In this document: in pieces, positions 7,374-14,582 of the stretch
How positions within the stretch are numbered: the stretch's first letter is position 1
Layout of the letters: each line of letters starts with the position of its first letter
From: Paludibacteraceae bacterium
GTDB lineage: Bacteria > Bacteroidota > Bacteroidia > Bacteroidales > Paludibacteraceae
DNA length: 32,932 bases
NCBI GenBank assembly: GCA_024405855.1
Contig: JAKSNZ010000017.1
Coordinates: 1-32,932, forward strand
Direction of reading: 5' to 3'
Notes under the pieces: generated by a model
Told to the model about the DNA's origin: nothing
The model's input: the letters and a program-made list of their open reading frames with translations, nothing else
The model's database searches: none
Program-made: the position numbers and the translations under genes

Positions 7374-7697
7374 TTATCTGTATTTTGCATCTATCTCTAT
7401 ACCATTTTCACTTACATCAACACTGTTTACCCATTGACCATCCTCAACAAGTGCGCTTATTATGGCTCTTCTCCATGCTTCAAAATTGTGATCTGAAGCT
7501 ATATCCTCTATTCCAACACCAAGCATCGGATTCTCCTTGAAGTCACCCTTATGTGCAATCAGAATGAAAGCCTGGTTCTGTGGTGTTGTCTCTCCAAGAC
7601 AAATGCCTTGTGTTATCTTTCCACTCTCAGTCTTTATGTCAAGAAGGAAATCATAGCCTATGCCGTCATCGCTCCGTGTAAACTGCAACCCTGTCAT
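7374..7697 (-). CDS. Baseplate wedge protein, gpW/gp25-like (Mu gp46-like)
   Basis: A 107-aa protein. Its size, its place after the spike gene, and the run QNQAFILIAHKGDFKENPML followed by GIEDIASDHNFEAWRRAI match gp25/gpW-type wedge proteins, where an 'L.t..GE...P.lG' block precedes a C-terminal helix. Mu gp46 holds the same slot between gp45 (spike) and gp47 (J-like). Here the lysis genes intervene before the J-like gene. It probably forms part of the inner baseplate ring. Confidence 0.7.
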   Translation of the reverse strand: MTGLQFTRSDDGIGYDFLLDIKTESGKITQGICLGETTPQNQAFILIAHKGDFKENPMLGVGIEDIASDHNFEAWRRAIISALVEDGQWVNSVDVSENGIEIDAKYR

Positions 7698-7700
7698 ATC

Positions 7701-8258
7701 CTAATGCTTTACTTTATCATCCTCTATGTCATTCTGCTGTGTAACAGTCAGACTGTTTGCGAACCATGTTGCAACCGCACCTTTTAGAGCAGCTCCTCCG
7801 TCATTCGGAGATGGTGTCCATCCTTGCATTGCATTTTTAAGAGAATTGATGTCATTCTCTATGGCATTCAACTTATTAGTCAGTTCGCTAATCTTAACCA
7901 GTCCACCCAGATTTCCTCCGTTAATACTCACACCGTTTTTGTCTATATCAACAGTGGTGTTCTCCGTCTTTATCTCAATTTTCTCAACCTCAGAACAGGA
8001 CATTACAACCAAGTCCCTCATTTTGCCGTCGCTCATATCATATACAAGCACGTAACTGCCTGTCTTTGGTGTCAGAAGCACCTTATCCTCATTATTGTTG
8101 ATAACGGCTCGTAACCTGACATCTTTCAGTTGAATGGTGTCTATCTGAACCGTGCAAGTATATCCGCTGCAACTGACAACCTTTGCTATCTTGAGACCAG
8201 GAAGAAGATTCCCTCCCATCTCTTTTATAGAGTTTTTTATTTTGGAATAAACATCCAT
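7701..8258 (-). CDS. Baseplate spike/central hub protein, gpV/Mu gp45-like
   Basis: A 185-aa protein. The N-terminal half looks like an OB fold (LLPGLKIAKVVSCSGYTCTV, then GSYVLVYDMSDG). A repeating beta segment (VEKIEIKTENTTVDIDKNGV) has the alternating pattern of the triple-stranded beta helix of spikes, and a helix with coiled-coil character follows. Position between hub (gp44-like) and gp25-like wedge agrees with Mu gp45. It probably punctures the outer membrane. No metal-binding HxH tip is obvious. Confidence 0.75.
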   Translation of the reverse strand: MDVYSKIKNSIKEMGGNLLPGLKIAKVVSCSGYTCTVQIDTIQLKDVRLRAVINNNEDKVLLTPKTGSYVLVYDMSDGKMRDLVVMSCSEVEKIEIKTENTTVDIDKNGVSINGGNLGGLVKISELTNKLNAIENDINSLKNAMQGWTPSPNDGGAALKGAVATWFANSLTVTQQNDIEDDKVKH

Positions 8259-8273
8259 TTCTAAACTTTTTCC

Positions 8274-8281
8274 TATATTTG
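8274..8281 (+). promoter_or_regulatory. Promoter -7 element for secreted moron
   Basis: TATATTTG is a perfect TAnnTTTG Bacteroidales -7 box, on the strand opposite the tail operon. It lies 32 bp ahead of the ATG of the secreted protein gene. No TTG -33 element is found at the usual 19-21 bp spacing, so strength is uncertain. Confidence 0.55.
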
Positions 8282-8313
8282 TGGTCTAACCTGTAACCAA
8301 ACGGATTAAACCT

Positions 8314-8697
8314 ATGAAACACCTTTTACTCTCAATCTTGCTTCTTTCGTTATCGATTCTTTCTTTTGCCCAAATGGTTCGTGAAAATCCAATTAAAGAT
8401 TGCAGTATAACAAAAGAGTATGGTACTGTTTCTGAAACATTCTATCTGTCAGGCGATATGCATATTGTAACAGACCCTACTGAATTTGCCGAGTTCTGGG
8501 TTTATATTTCTAAACCAGAAGAATACTCAGATATTACAATCTCTTTCAAAGAACATCCTGTTGAATGTGGAGAATGGCATATAACAAAAAATGATGGCTT
8601 TGGTGTCCGCTTCACCTCTAAAAAGGAGGAAGCAACCTTTATTGCTAATTTTGGCGATACAACTAACAGTCCCACATTCACAGACATTTCTTATTGA
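8314..8697 (+). CDS. Secreted moron protein of unknown function
   Basis: A 127-aa protein with a clear signal peptide: MKH, hydrophobic LLLSILLLSLSILSFA, likely cut before QMVREN. The mature part (about 108 aa) contains a single pair of Cys (Cys30 and Cys85) that could form a disulfide, and beta-rich segments; I recognise no family. It lies on the strand opposite all surrounding baseplate genes, between hub and spike genes, with its own promoter box. Its last 7 bp overlap the end of the hub gene. This is moron organisation, so expression in the lysogen is likely. Envelope roles such as superinfection exclusion are inference only. Confidence 0.8.
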   Translation: MKHLLLSILLLSLSILSFAQMVRENPIKDCSITKEYGTVSETFYLSGDMHIVTDPTEFAEFWVYISKPEEYSDITISFKEHPVECGEWHITKNDGFGVRFTSKKEEATFIANFGDTTNSPTFTDISY

Positions 8698-9659
8698 ATC
8701 TTTCTGCCAAGTGTCACCTTTCTCACTCCTCCGCTTGATGAGAAACTTACTTCTGTTGCTATAACATAATACGTTCCAGTCTTTTGAGGATACTCGCCGT
8801 CTCTCACTGTCACCTTGTAGGCGGGCTCAACAAACGGAATCAACCAACCTGTAAGACTCCCCTCATAGCCGTCATAGCACCATAGACTATACTCACTCTC
8901 CGCAGCCCTTTTTGCACTTGCCTCGTCGTTAACAGAAACAGTCTTTTGTATTTTTGTGCCATTTTTCCTTCCTACTGTGAATTTTTGTGTCTGTCCATTA
9001 CTTTTATGGAAAGAGACCTCAACGCAAGTGTTTTTATCCACCGCTTTTATATACTTCAATTCACTTTTCTCCACATTTACCGCAAAATCATATATAACAG
9101 GAAGAGCATTGACAATTTGGCTGTATGGTGCGTGTATGTGTAGCACGTTGCCGTCAAAATATATGTTCGCTTTTGTCTCTTCCTGGACCTGTTTCAGAAC
9201 ATCTATTGCATTTGCTTTATAAAATGTAAACTTCTCATAGTTGAACTCATAGTCACACATTACCGTATATGTGTTTCCTGTTGCCGCATTTACTGCCGTA
9301 CATACTTTTTGCAACACTGTCTTGAGGCTAACATTTGCAAGTTGTATGTCATCAAGAGGCTGACGCCACATATATAATGCATCCTCACATTCAAGCGTTA
9401 TGCTGCCGTCATCAGTTTGAATGCTCTTTAAGTACCCTTTGAACTCTGTTTTAAGGTCTCCGTCATAACCCAACTTAATCTCAACCTCATCCCCTACAAA
9501 AATCTTGTCCTCAATGTTTATCCCAGCGTTTATGTATGTGCCTGGCAGAACAATAACGGCAGTGTCTGAGAGAGTCTCAACACTCTTGTTAATCTTGACG
9601 CTGTCAATCATTGTCAGCCGCCACGCACCAACCGTTATGTTATGTTCCATTGCAAGCAT
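8691..9659 (-). CDS. Baseplate hub protein, Mu gp44/gpD-like
   Basis: A 322-aa protein matching the late-control gpD/gp44 hub layout: an N-terminal beta domain (TLSDTAVIVLPGTY, VGDEVEIKLGYDG, FKGYLKSIQTDDGSITLEC), a helical insertion with cysteine-containing LKTVLQKVCTAVNA, then a second beta domain ending VRKVTLGRKIQ. It follows the DUF6046-like protein by one base. It would bind the spike and tube at the tail tip. Its 3' end converges with the secreted moron. Confidence 0.75.
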   Translation of the reverse strand: MLAMEHNITVGAWRLTMIDSVKINKSVETLSDTAVIVLPGTYINAGINIEDKIFVGDEVEIKLGYDGDLKTEFKGYLKSIQTDDGSITLECEDALYMWRQPLDDIQLANVSLKTVLQKVCTAVNAATGNTYTVMCDYEFNYEKFTFYKANAIDVLKQVQEETKANIYFDGNVLHIHAPYSQIVNALPVIYDFAVNVEKSELKYIKAVDKNTCVEVSFHKSNGQTQKFTVGRKNGTKIQKTVSVNDEASAKRAAESEYSLWCYDGYEGSLTGWLIPFVEPAYKVTVRDGEYPQKTGTYYVIATEVSFSSSGGVRKVTLGRKIQ

Positions 9660-9660
9660 A

Positions 9661-10224
9661 TTATTTTGCTATCAATAGTTTGTTTTTGTCAAAATCATCA
9701 CTTACTGCCTTTATTGTGAACATCTGATTTTGCAAACCGGCAGTATGCGGAAAATCGTATGATTCTATGCAAATTCTCTGGATGTCGTACGCTGTGAATA
9801 TGTCAGACTGCACAATTATAGACTTACGTCCTTCACAATATGCCCTAAGCTCACGTACTCGTTTGTCTAAGAAACGGTATCCGCTACCATATATAAGAAC
9901 ACCTGAAATTGTTATTTCATAATCGTCCTGATTCCACAATTCCTTGACACTTCCACGACGTTTTATGTCTGCCGCCGCTACCTTGAGTACATTCCTTTTT
10001 GCAATATTGTTCTTTCCACTGATGGCTATGACTGTGTCAATGGGAAACTGCCATGGTTTAGCTTCATCATCAAATTTGAACGACAAAGAACATTGTGATT
10101 GCACAGGATAGTATTCCACAACAGGACGTTCGTTCTTACTTGGGTCTATGATGGGTACCGGATGATTGAGAAAATATGGCGGTATCCTTAATGGGGTTGC
10201 TATATGTATGTTCACTCCTTGCAT
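9661..10224 (-). CDS. Tail protein, DUF6046-like
   Basis: A 187-aa protein starting at MQGVNIHIATPLRIPPY, one base after the tape-measure stop; an upstream ATG at 10275 would overlap the tape-measure gene by 50 bp. The opening, the VEYYPVQSQCSLSFKFDDEA segment and the IAKRNVLKVAAADIKRRGSV-KELW block fit the DUF6046 family seen in Bacteroidales phages between tape measure and hub. By position it corresponds to Mu gp43-type (DNA circulation/tail tip) proteins. The biochemical role is not known. Confidence 0.65.
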   Translation of the reverse strand: MQGVNIHIATPLRIPPYFLNHPVPIIDPSKNERPVVEYYPVQSQCSLSFKFDDEAKPWQFPIDTVIAISGKNNIAKRNVLKVAAADIKRRGSVKELWNQDDYEITISGVLIYGSGYRFLDKRVRELRAYCEGRKSIIVQSDIFTAYDIQRICIESYDFPHTAGLQNQMFTIKAVSDDFDKNKLLIAK

Positions 10225-10225
10225 A

Positions 10226-11980
10226 TCAAATACTGTTTTGAGCCATACCAAGCACTCTATAAAGGCACTCGGCAAAGTTTTTCTCTATTGATGCCTTATT
10301 ATCTTCTGTTGAACCGTTGAATATGACCTGCTTTATCATATCCTCAATCTTAATGGTTATGCTCGTGTTTCGTGTTCCGCCAGTAGCCACTGCACTTGTG
10401 CTTTGTGACGCACTTGGCATAGCACTCTGTGATGCATCAGATGCCATACTACCGTTTGCGGCTGCCACAAGTTGGTCTTGCACTCCTGTCTTGGTAATGT
10501 TACCTGCACCAATTTTGTCCTTTGCCGATGAGGACTGCCAACTCATACCACTGAATCCTTTAGCAAGTGATTCCTTAGCCTTGACGGCATTGTCCATCAC
10601 AGCCTTGGCTCCGTCTGTTATTGCTTTCTGTCTTGCCTCAACGTCAGCGTTAATTGACGCTATCGCCTTTTGGTTCTCCGCACTGTCTCCAATTCCACAA
10701 GCCTCTTTGAATTTGTACCAACCAAGTTTGATTTTATCAAGACCGATGAGGAATCCGTTAATGTATGTGTTGAAATATAGTTTGATAGCATCAACAAACG
10801 TGTAGAAACTATATTTCATAAAGCCCATAACACCATCCCACAACGTACTCCATCCTGTAAGATGTTTACATACATATACAATGGCACCAACAAGAAGTGC
10901 TATGCCAGCTATTATTAGTCCTATTGGATTTGCGTGCATAACTGCGTTGAGTACTGATTGAGCACCAGCCCATAATGTTGTGGCGGTCTTGCAGATACCC
11001 TCCCACACTATAAGGGCTTGCAAGGCTATATTCTGAGCTTGAACAGCAACTGTAACGGCAGCGATAGCACCTGTGACCCCAATGAGTATAGGGGCTACAT
11101 CGGCTATTGAGTCTGCTATTGATGACCAGTTGTTTATTATTTCGCCAGCCCTACCTAGTATAGCAGTGGCTATTTCCAAACAAGTATCAATGATTGGCTT
11201 GCTTTTGTTGAAGATATTTATCAATAGTTCATCAAACGAATCCTGCAATTGCCCAATCATTCCGGCTGTTGTTGTGCCAGCCTTCATAGCACCATCATAA
11301 AACAATCCGTTCTCATCCGTAGCCCACTTGAATGCCTGAGCGAGCATTTCAGCGGAGATTTGACCCTTGCTCATCTTGTCTTTCAGAGAAACAAGGCTCT
11401 CACCTGTACGCTCACTGATTGTCTGTAATGGATTAAAGCCAGCATTAATCAGTTGCATTAAATCCTGACCTTGAAGTTTGCCAGCACTTGTCGCTTGTGA
11501 GAAAGCAAGTGCTAAGGACTGCATTTTCTGTTTGTCACCCATAGCGATGTCACCAATCTGCTTGAGTGTCTCAAAAGACTTCTCTCCACTTAGTCCAAAT
11601 GACATCATTGTCTTCTGTGCGTCAATCAGACCAGCCTTGTCATATACAGTCTGCTTTCCGTATTCGGATATTTTTGAGAACATTTCCTCTGCTGCTTCGG
11701 CATTGCCTTTGAACAGAGTTGTCATATTCATCTTCTGTAACTCGTTGGTGCTGCCAACCTCAACCACCTTTTCAATTGCACCAGAAACTTTGCCTATTGT
11801 ATTTTGGACAGCTCCGAAGATGTTGTTTATCTTAAATGCAGCAGTATTGATACGCTCCATCAGAGACTCTGTCTTTGTGGCGTTCACATTGACTTTATTA
11901 AGAGCCTTGTCTATCTGGGCGATGCCTGTGTAGGCATTGCCGTTAAGATTGATGGTGAATTGTAGCGTATTACTTGCCAT
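10226..11980 (-). CDS. Tape measure protein
   Basis: A 584-aa protein. The N-terminus is helical with TMP-type features (YGKQTVYDKAGLIDAQKTMM, QATSAGKLQGQDLMQLINAG, then a segment ending GMIGQLQDSFDELLINIF). Hydrophobic segments around residues 290-380 (VAPILIGVTGAIAAVTVAVQ; GLIIAGIALLVGAIVYVC) would insert in the host membrane. It follows the tail chaperone pair. The length implies a fairly short contractile tail. A plus-strand moron separates it from the chaperone genes. The last segment is Ser/Ala-rich. Confidence 0.92.
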   Translation of the reverse strand: MASNTLQFTINLNGNAYTGIAQIDKALNKVNVNATKTESLMERINTAAFKINNIFGAVQNTIGKVSGAIEKVVEVGSTNELQKMNMTTLFKGNAEAAEEMFSKISEYGKQTVYDKAGLIDAQKTMMSFGLSGEKSFETLKQIGDIAMGDKQKMQSLALAFSQATSAGKLQGQDLMQLINAGFNPLQTISERTGESLVSLKDKMSKGQISAEMLAQAFKWATDENGLFYDGAMKAGTTTAGMIGQLQDSFDELLINIFNKSKPIIDTCLEIATAILGRAGEIINNWSSIADSIADVAPILIGVTGAIAAVTVAVQAQNIALQALIVWEGICKTATTLWAGAQSVLNAVMHANPIGLIIAGIALLVGAIVYVCKHLTGWSTLWDGVMGFMKYSFYTFVDAIKLYFNTYINGFLIGLDKIKLGWYKFKEACGIGDSAENQKAIASINADVEARQKAITDGAKAVMDNAVKAKESLAKGFSGMSWQSSSAKDKIGAGNITKTGVQDQLVAAANGSMASDASQSAMPSASQSTSAVATGGTRNTSITIKIEDMIKQVIFNGSTEDNKASIEKNFAECLYRVLGMAQNSI

Positions 11981-11984
11981 TGTG

Positions 11985-12014
11985 TTGTTTTTTCAAAAAT
12001 ATTTATTAACTTTG
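11985..12014 (+). promoter_or_regulatory. Promoter of small membrane moron
   Basis: TTG (11985-11987), 19 bp, then TAACTTTG (12007-12014): an excellent Bacteroidales promoter. The ATG at 12019 lies only 4 bp beyond the -7 box, so the transcript would have almost no leader. Confidence 0.7.
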
Positions 12015-12018
12015 CGGT

Positions 12019-12264
12019 ATGAAGGTTTTTCTAATTATAGTGCTTGTTTTGATTCTGCTACCTGTAGCATTCTTTATTTTCGCACTTATTGCCAATATCT
12101 TTCTATTGGCAACTGGACGTATGACCAAGGAAGAATTATCGGTAAAAGTTAAGGCTTATAAGGAGCAAAAAAGAAATGAAAAGAAAAACAAGGCACATGG
12201 ACTAACTTCTTTAGACTATTTGTCATATCCATCTCCGCTTAATAGTTGGGGACTGTGGCATTAG
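12019..12264 (+). CDS. Small membrane moron protein
   Basis: An 81-aa protein. An N-terminal membrane helix (VFLIIVLVLILLPVAFFIFA, extending to about residue 31) is followed by a very basic cytoplasmic segment (EQKRNEKKNKAHG) and a Ser/Pro/Tyr tail. It lies opposite to the tail operon between chaperone and tape measure genes, with its own promoter, and its 3' end overlaps the second chaperone ORF by 26 bp. The fold (one anchor plus charged tail) recurs in superinfection-exclusion proteins, but no family is recognised, so function is unknown. Confidence 0.7.
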   Translation: MKVFLIIVLVLILLPVAFFIFALIANIFLLATGRMTKEELSVKVKAYKEQKRNEKKNKAHGLTSLDYLSYPSPLNSWGLWH

Positions 12265-12424
12265 CCTTTGCCTCCTCACTTCTAATCCATTCCAACTCTT
12301 TTAGCATCATTGCCCACTCCTGGTCAGTCAGGCTGTCGGGGTCAGTGACGTGCATATAGTATCGCAACTGAGCGTTAACCATACGCACAAAGTCACCTTT
12401 CTCCACCTCGGCAGCCGTTATAAC
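12239..12424 (-). CDS. Tail assembly chaperone, -1 frameshift extension (T-like)
   Basis: A frame open from GTTATAACGG (12424) to TAA at 12239 gives about 61 residues (VITAAEVEKGDFVRMVNAQL... to NATVPNY). It lies in exactly the -1 frame of the preceding chaperone gene. In many tailed phages the two chaperones are made as G and G-T by a frameshift near the end of G; Mu does so too. The overlap holds GGAAAAG (12430-12424) 4 bases before the upstream stop. A free start is possible only at an ATG at 12382 (47 aa), which would discard conserved-looking sequence. Confidence 0.6.
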   Translation of the reverse strand, partial: VITAAEVEKGDFVRMVNAQLRYYMHVTDPDSLTDQEWAMMLKELEWIRSEEAKANATVPNY

Positions 12425-12711
12425 TTTTCCAGTTCCGCCTCCTTAATCTGAATTAGTTCGCCAATCTTTCCTGATACGGAAAGGAACAACTCATCGTTTG
12501 TTCTTATCTCCTCATCACCGGCAAGCCAGCAGTTCTGAAGAATAACCTCATTGAACTTAAGCGGATTCTCCTTTGATGCCATTGAGGCAAAGCCAAGCAC
12601 CTTGCGGTCAGGCTTATGCAAAACGCAGCATTTATCCTCAACTGTAATCTTGAATACATCACCATGTTTAGCCTTCCAAGAGGCTATTTGTTCTTCTGTC
12701 GCTTTAAACAT
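12418..12711 (-). CDS. Tail assembly chaperone (G-like)
   Basis: A 97-aa protein. Size, acidic/helical C-terminus (IGELIQIKEAELEKL) and place between tail tube and tape measure fit tail assembly chaperones (Mu gp41-like). The middle (VLHKPDRKVLGFASMASKEN, then NEVILQNCWLAGDEEI) resembles the Bacteroidales versions, where 'N.v.L..cwl.GD..i' is recurrent. It would hold the tape measure in solution while the tube polymerises. It ends in a probable -1 frameshift. Confidence 0.7.
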   Translation of the reverse strand: MFKATEEQIASWKAKHGDVFKITVEDKCCVLHKPDRKVLGFASMASKENPLKFNEVILQNCWLAGDEEIRTNDELFLSVSGKIGELIQIKEAELEKL

Positions 12712-12731
12712 AATAGTAAAATTTAAGTTGT

Positions 12732-13172
12732 TTAATCACCTACACCATACTGAATATCAAGGCATATAAACGGAAGAGTAACCTCCATGCTCTTATCACC
12801 CTGTTTCATCTCTTTAGGGCTTTCTGTAAACTGTATGCCATACAGACGGTCAGTTGTCATAACAGCCTTAACATCAATAAGAGGGTTGCCGTAGCATACA
12901 ACAGCATTAAGGCTTAGACCCATTATTGAAGACCTGCCTGTACTTGCCTTGGCAAGCAGTTGCAGTGTCTCAAGTTCACTCTGTGTGAGCGTTATCTCAC
13001 CCTCATAACTGTAGTTACCCTTCTGTATGCTTATAGGTTTGTTGCCTTTGCCGTACAAAACTTCTTTATCCTGCTTCTCACTGTATTTGATACCTTTGAA
13101 GCCTATTACATCACGTCCACCCATTATCAGGCTGACATCTGCAAATTCATATTCACGTCCGTTGATAATCAT
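12732..13172 (-). CDS. Tail tube protein
   Basis: A 146-aa protein following the sheath gene, the invariant order sheath-tube-chaperone-tape measure. The start MIINGREYEFADVSLIMGGR and the block ISIQKGNYSYEGEITLTQSE match Bacteroidales Mu-like tube proteins. The C-terminus (EVTLPFICLDIQYGVGD) is beta-rich. It would form the inner tube of the contractile tail. Confidence 0.8.
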   Translation of the reverse strand: MIINGREYEFADVSLIMGGRDVIGFKGIKYSEKQDKEVLYGKGNKPISIQKGNYSYEGEITLTQSELETLQLLAKASTGRSSIMGLSLNAVVCYGNPLIDVKAVMTTDRLYGIQFTESPKEMKQGDKSMEVTLPFICLDIQYGVGD

Positions 13173-13175
13173 AGT

Positions 13176-14387
13176 TTATTCCTCCTCTACTAAAAAACCG
13201 AGTTCAACATTAATATAGCTGGCATAGCCGTAAGGCTTAACCTTTGCGGTGATGTCTATTCTTGAAGTGGAGATTATGTTCTGCTGCGGATTCACGTAGC
13301 AGGTCACTCCCTTATCAGAACTGTCATCAGGGTCAGAGCCAAGTTCTCCGTTTGCCGTCATCTCACCCGCTATGGCGGCTATAACCTCACTCTCTATGCT
13401 CTTGGCGTATGCCGGTTGAATAAACCCGGCATCAGTTACAGGGACATTGTCCTGCACATACTCCAGCATAGTCTTATGGATGATGCGGTACGCCTTGTCA
13501 GCAGTACGTCTGCGTGTCAGATGGCGGTAGTCATCATTTGTACCTGTGGCAAGCGTGTCATCAATAAAGAAGTATCCTGATTTGCCTGTGTGTGTTCTGA
13601 ATGTTATATAACCCTTGTTAAACAAGGTCTCCACATCCGCTTCAGACGGGTCTTCATCATCAATGTATATTTTAGACACATTTAGAGCACCGTCCTTGAC
13701 ACGTGCGATGTTCTTCTCAACTGAACAAGCGGCGAATTTGCCAAGAAGCAATCCTATTGCCGCACCCTCACTTTCTGATTCAGTGTCACCTATAAGAATA
13801 CCCACACGATTGTATGAGAATGTAGTCAAATCCGGAAGATCCGTTTTGTTCTCCTTTGAATAGCCACGTCCTGCTATGAATCCTACAATTGGGGCGTACA
13901 GATTGACAGTAGCCCATTCTGCAAGTTGTTGCATCTTTTGAGCCGCAACAAGCACATCGCTGTCAAGACCGTCTTCTATTGTAGCGTTATAACTGTCTGC
14001 CGGCTTATGGGCAATGCCGATGGCACGTATACGTCCATTTGACACCTGTATCAGTTTGCGTGCATATAAATTGGTCATGTCTGCAACCTCTGATGGTTTT
14101 ACAGTGGCGGCGACACCCATAATCCATAGTTCCGCACCCTCACCGGCATTGTCATAAAAATCATTGACTTGCTTGTGAAGGAATGGATTGTTTGTGGGTG
14201 TAATGCCAAGTGAAGCAAGGCTTGAACGCTTATATATAACGTAACCTGTGCCAAGTGCGAACGTGCCTCCGCTTGTACCAGTCACCGCAGATGCGGTGGC
14301 GACAAGACCTGCAACGCAGTCAGCCGATGGGGTGATTTCTTTGATAGCCCCGTTGCTGAAATTTATGTTTACTCCTGGTAATGCCAT
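13176..14387 (-). CDS. Contractile tail sheath protein (DUF2586-like)
   Basis: A 403-aa protein. The start MALPGVNINFSNGAI and internal blocks (AELWIMGVAATVKPSEV, NRVGILIGDTESES, GLLLGKFAACSVEKNIARVK, ISTSRIDITAKVKPYGYA) fit the DUF2586 sheath family of Bacteroidales phages. It makes the tail myovirus-type. It stops 3 bp before the tube gene and follows the 61-aa protein by 3 bp, in one transcription unit. Confidence 0.88.
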   Translation of the reverse strand: MALPGVNINFSNGAIKEITPSADCVAGLVATASAVTGTSGGTFALGTGYVIYKRSSLASLGITPTNNPFLHKQVNDFYDNAGEGAELWIMGVAATVKPSEVADMTNLYARKLIQVSNGRIRAIGIAHKPADSYNATIEDGLDSDVLVAAQKMQQLAEWATVNLYAPIVGFIAGRGYSKENKTDLPDLTTFSYNRVGILIGDTESESEGAAIGLLLGKFAACSVEKNIARVKDGALNVSKIYIDDEDPSEADVETLFNKGYITFRTHTGKSGYFFIDDTLATGTNDDYRHLTRRRTADKAYRIIHKTMLEYVQDNVPVTDAGFIQPAYAKSIESEVIAAIAGEMTANGELGSDPDDSSDKGVTCYVNPQQNIISTSRIDITAKVKPYGYASYINVELGFLVEEE

Positions 14388-14390
14388 AGT

Positions 14391-14576
14391 TTATCTCTTT
14401 ATAGTTATTATTGTTTTGTCTTTCAGTGTCTTCGCTTGGGCGACAGCCTCTTCTTCAGAGAAGAACGGCATACCGTCAGATGCAAAGAAGACCTGTTTCA
14501 CACCCTTATGTTCAAGGAAAAGGGATTTTGCCTTTTCCTTGAATGTCTGAGGTGCTTGTTTTGATGGTTTACCCAT
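14391..14576 (-). CDS. Small conserved phage protein of unknown function
   Basis: A 61-aa basic protein between major capsid and sheath genes, with 3-6 bp gaps on either side. The core HKGVKQVFFASDGMPFFSEE followed by a helix and KTIITIKR resembles a small family found at this spot in Bacteroidales phages. Position suggests a head-tail connector or structural accessory, but nothing in the sequence proves it. Confidence 0.65.
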   Translation of the reverse strand: MGKPSKQAPQTFKEKAKSLFLEHKGVKQVFFASDGMPFFSEEEAVAQAKTLKDKTIITIKR

Positions 14577-14582
14577 AGCCTA

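Noticed and set aside
7025..7540. 171-aa plus-strand ORF across the amidase and gp25-like genes
   Set aside because: It overlaps two well-recognised minus-strand genes completely and has no family resemblance or promoter.
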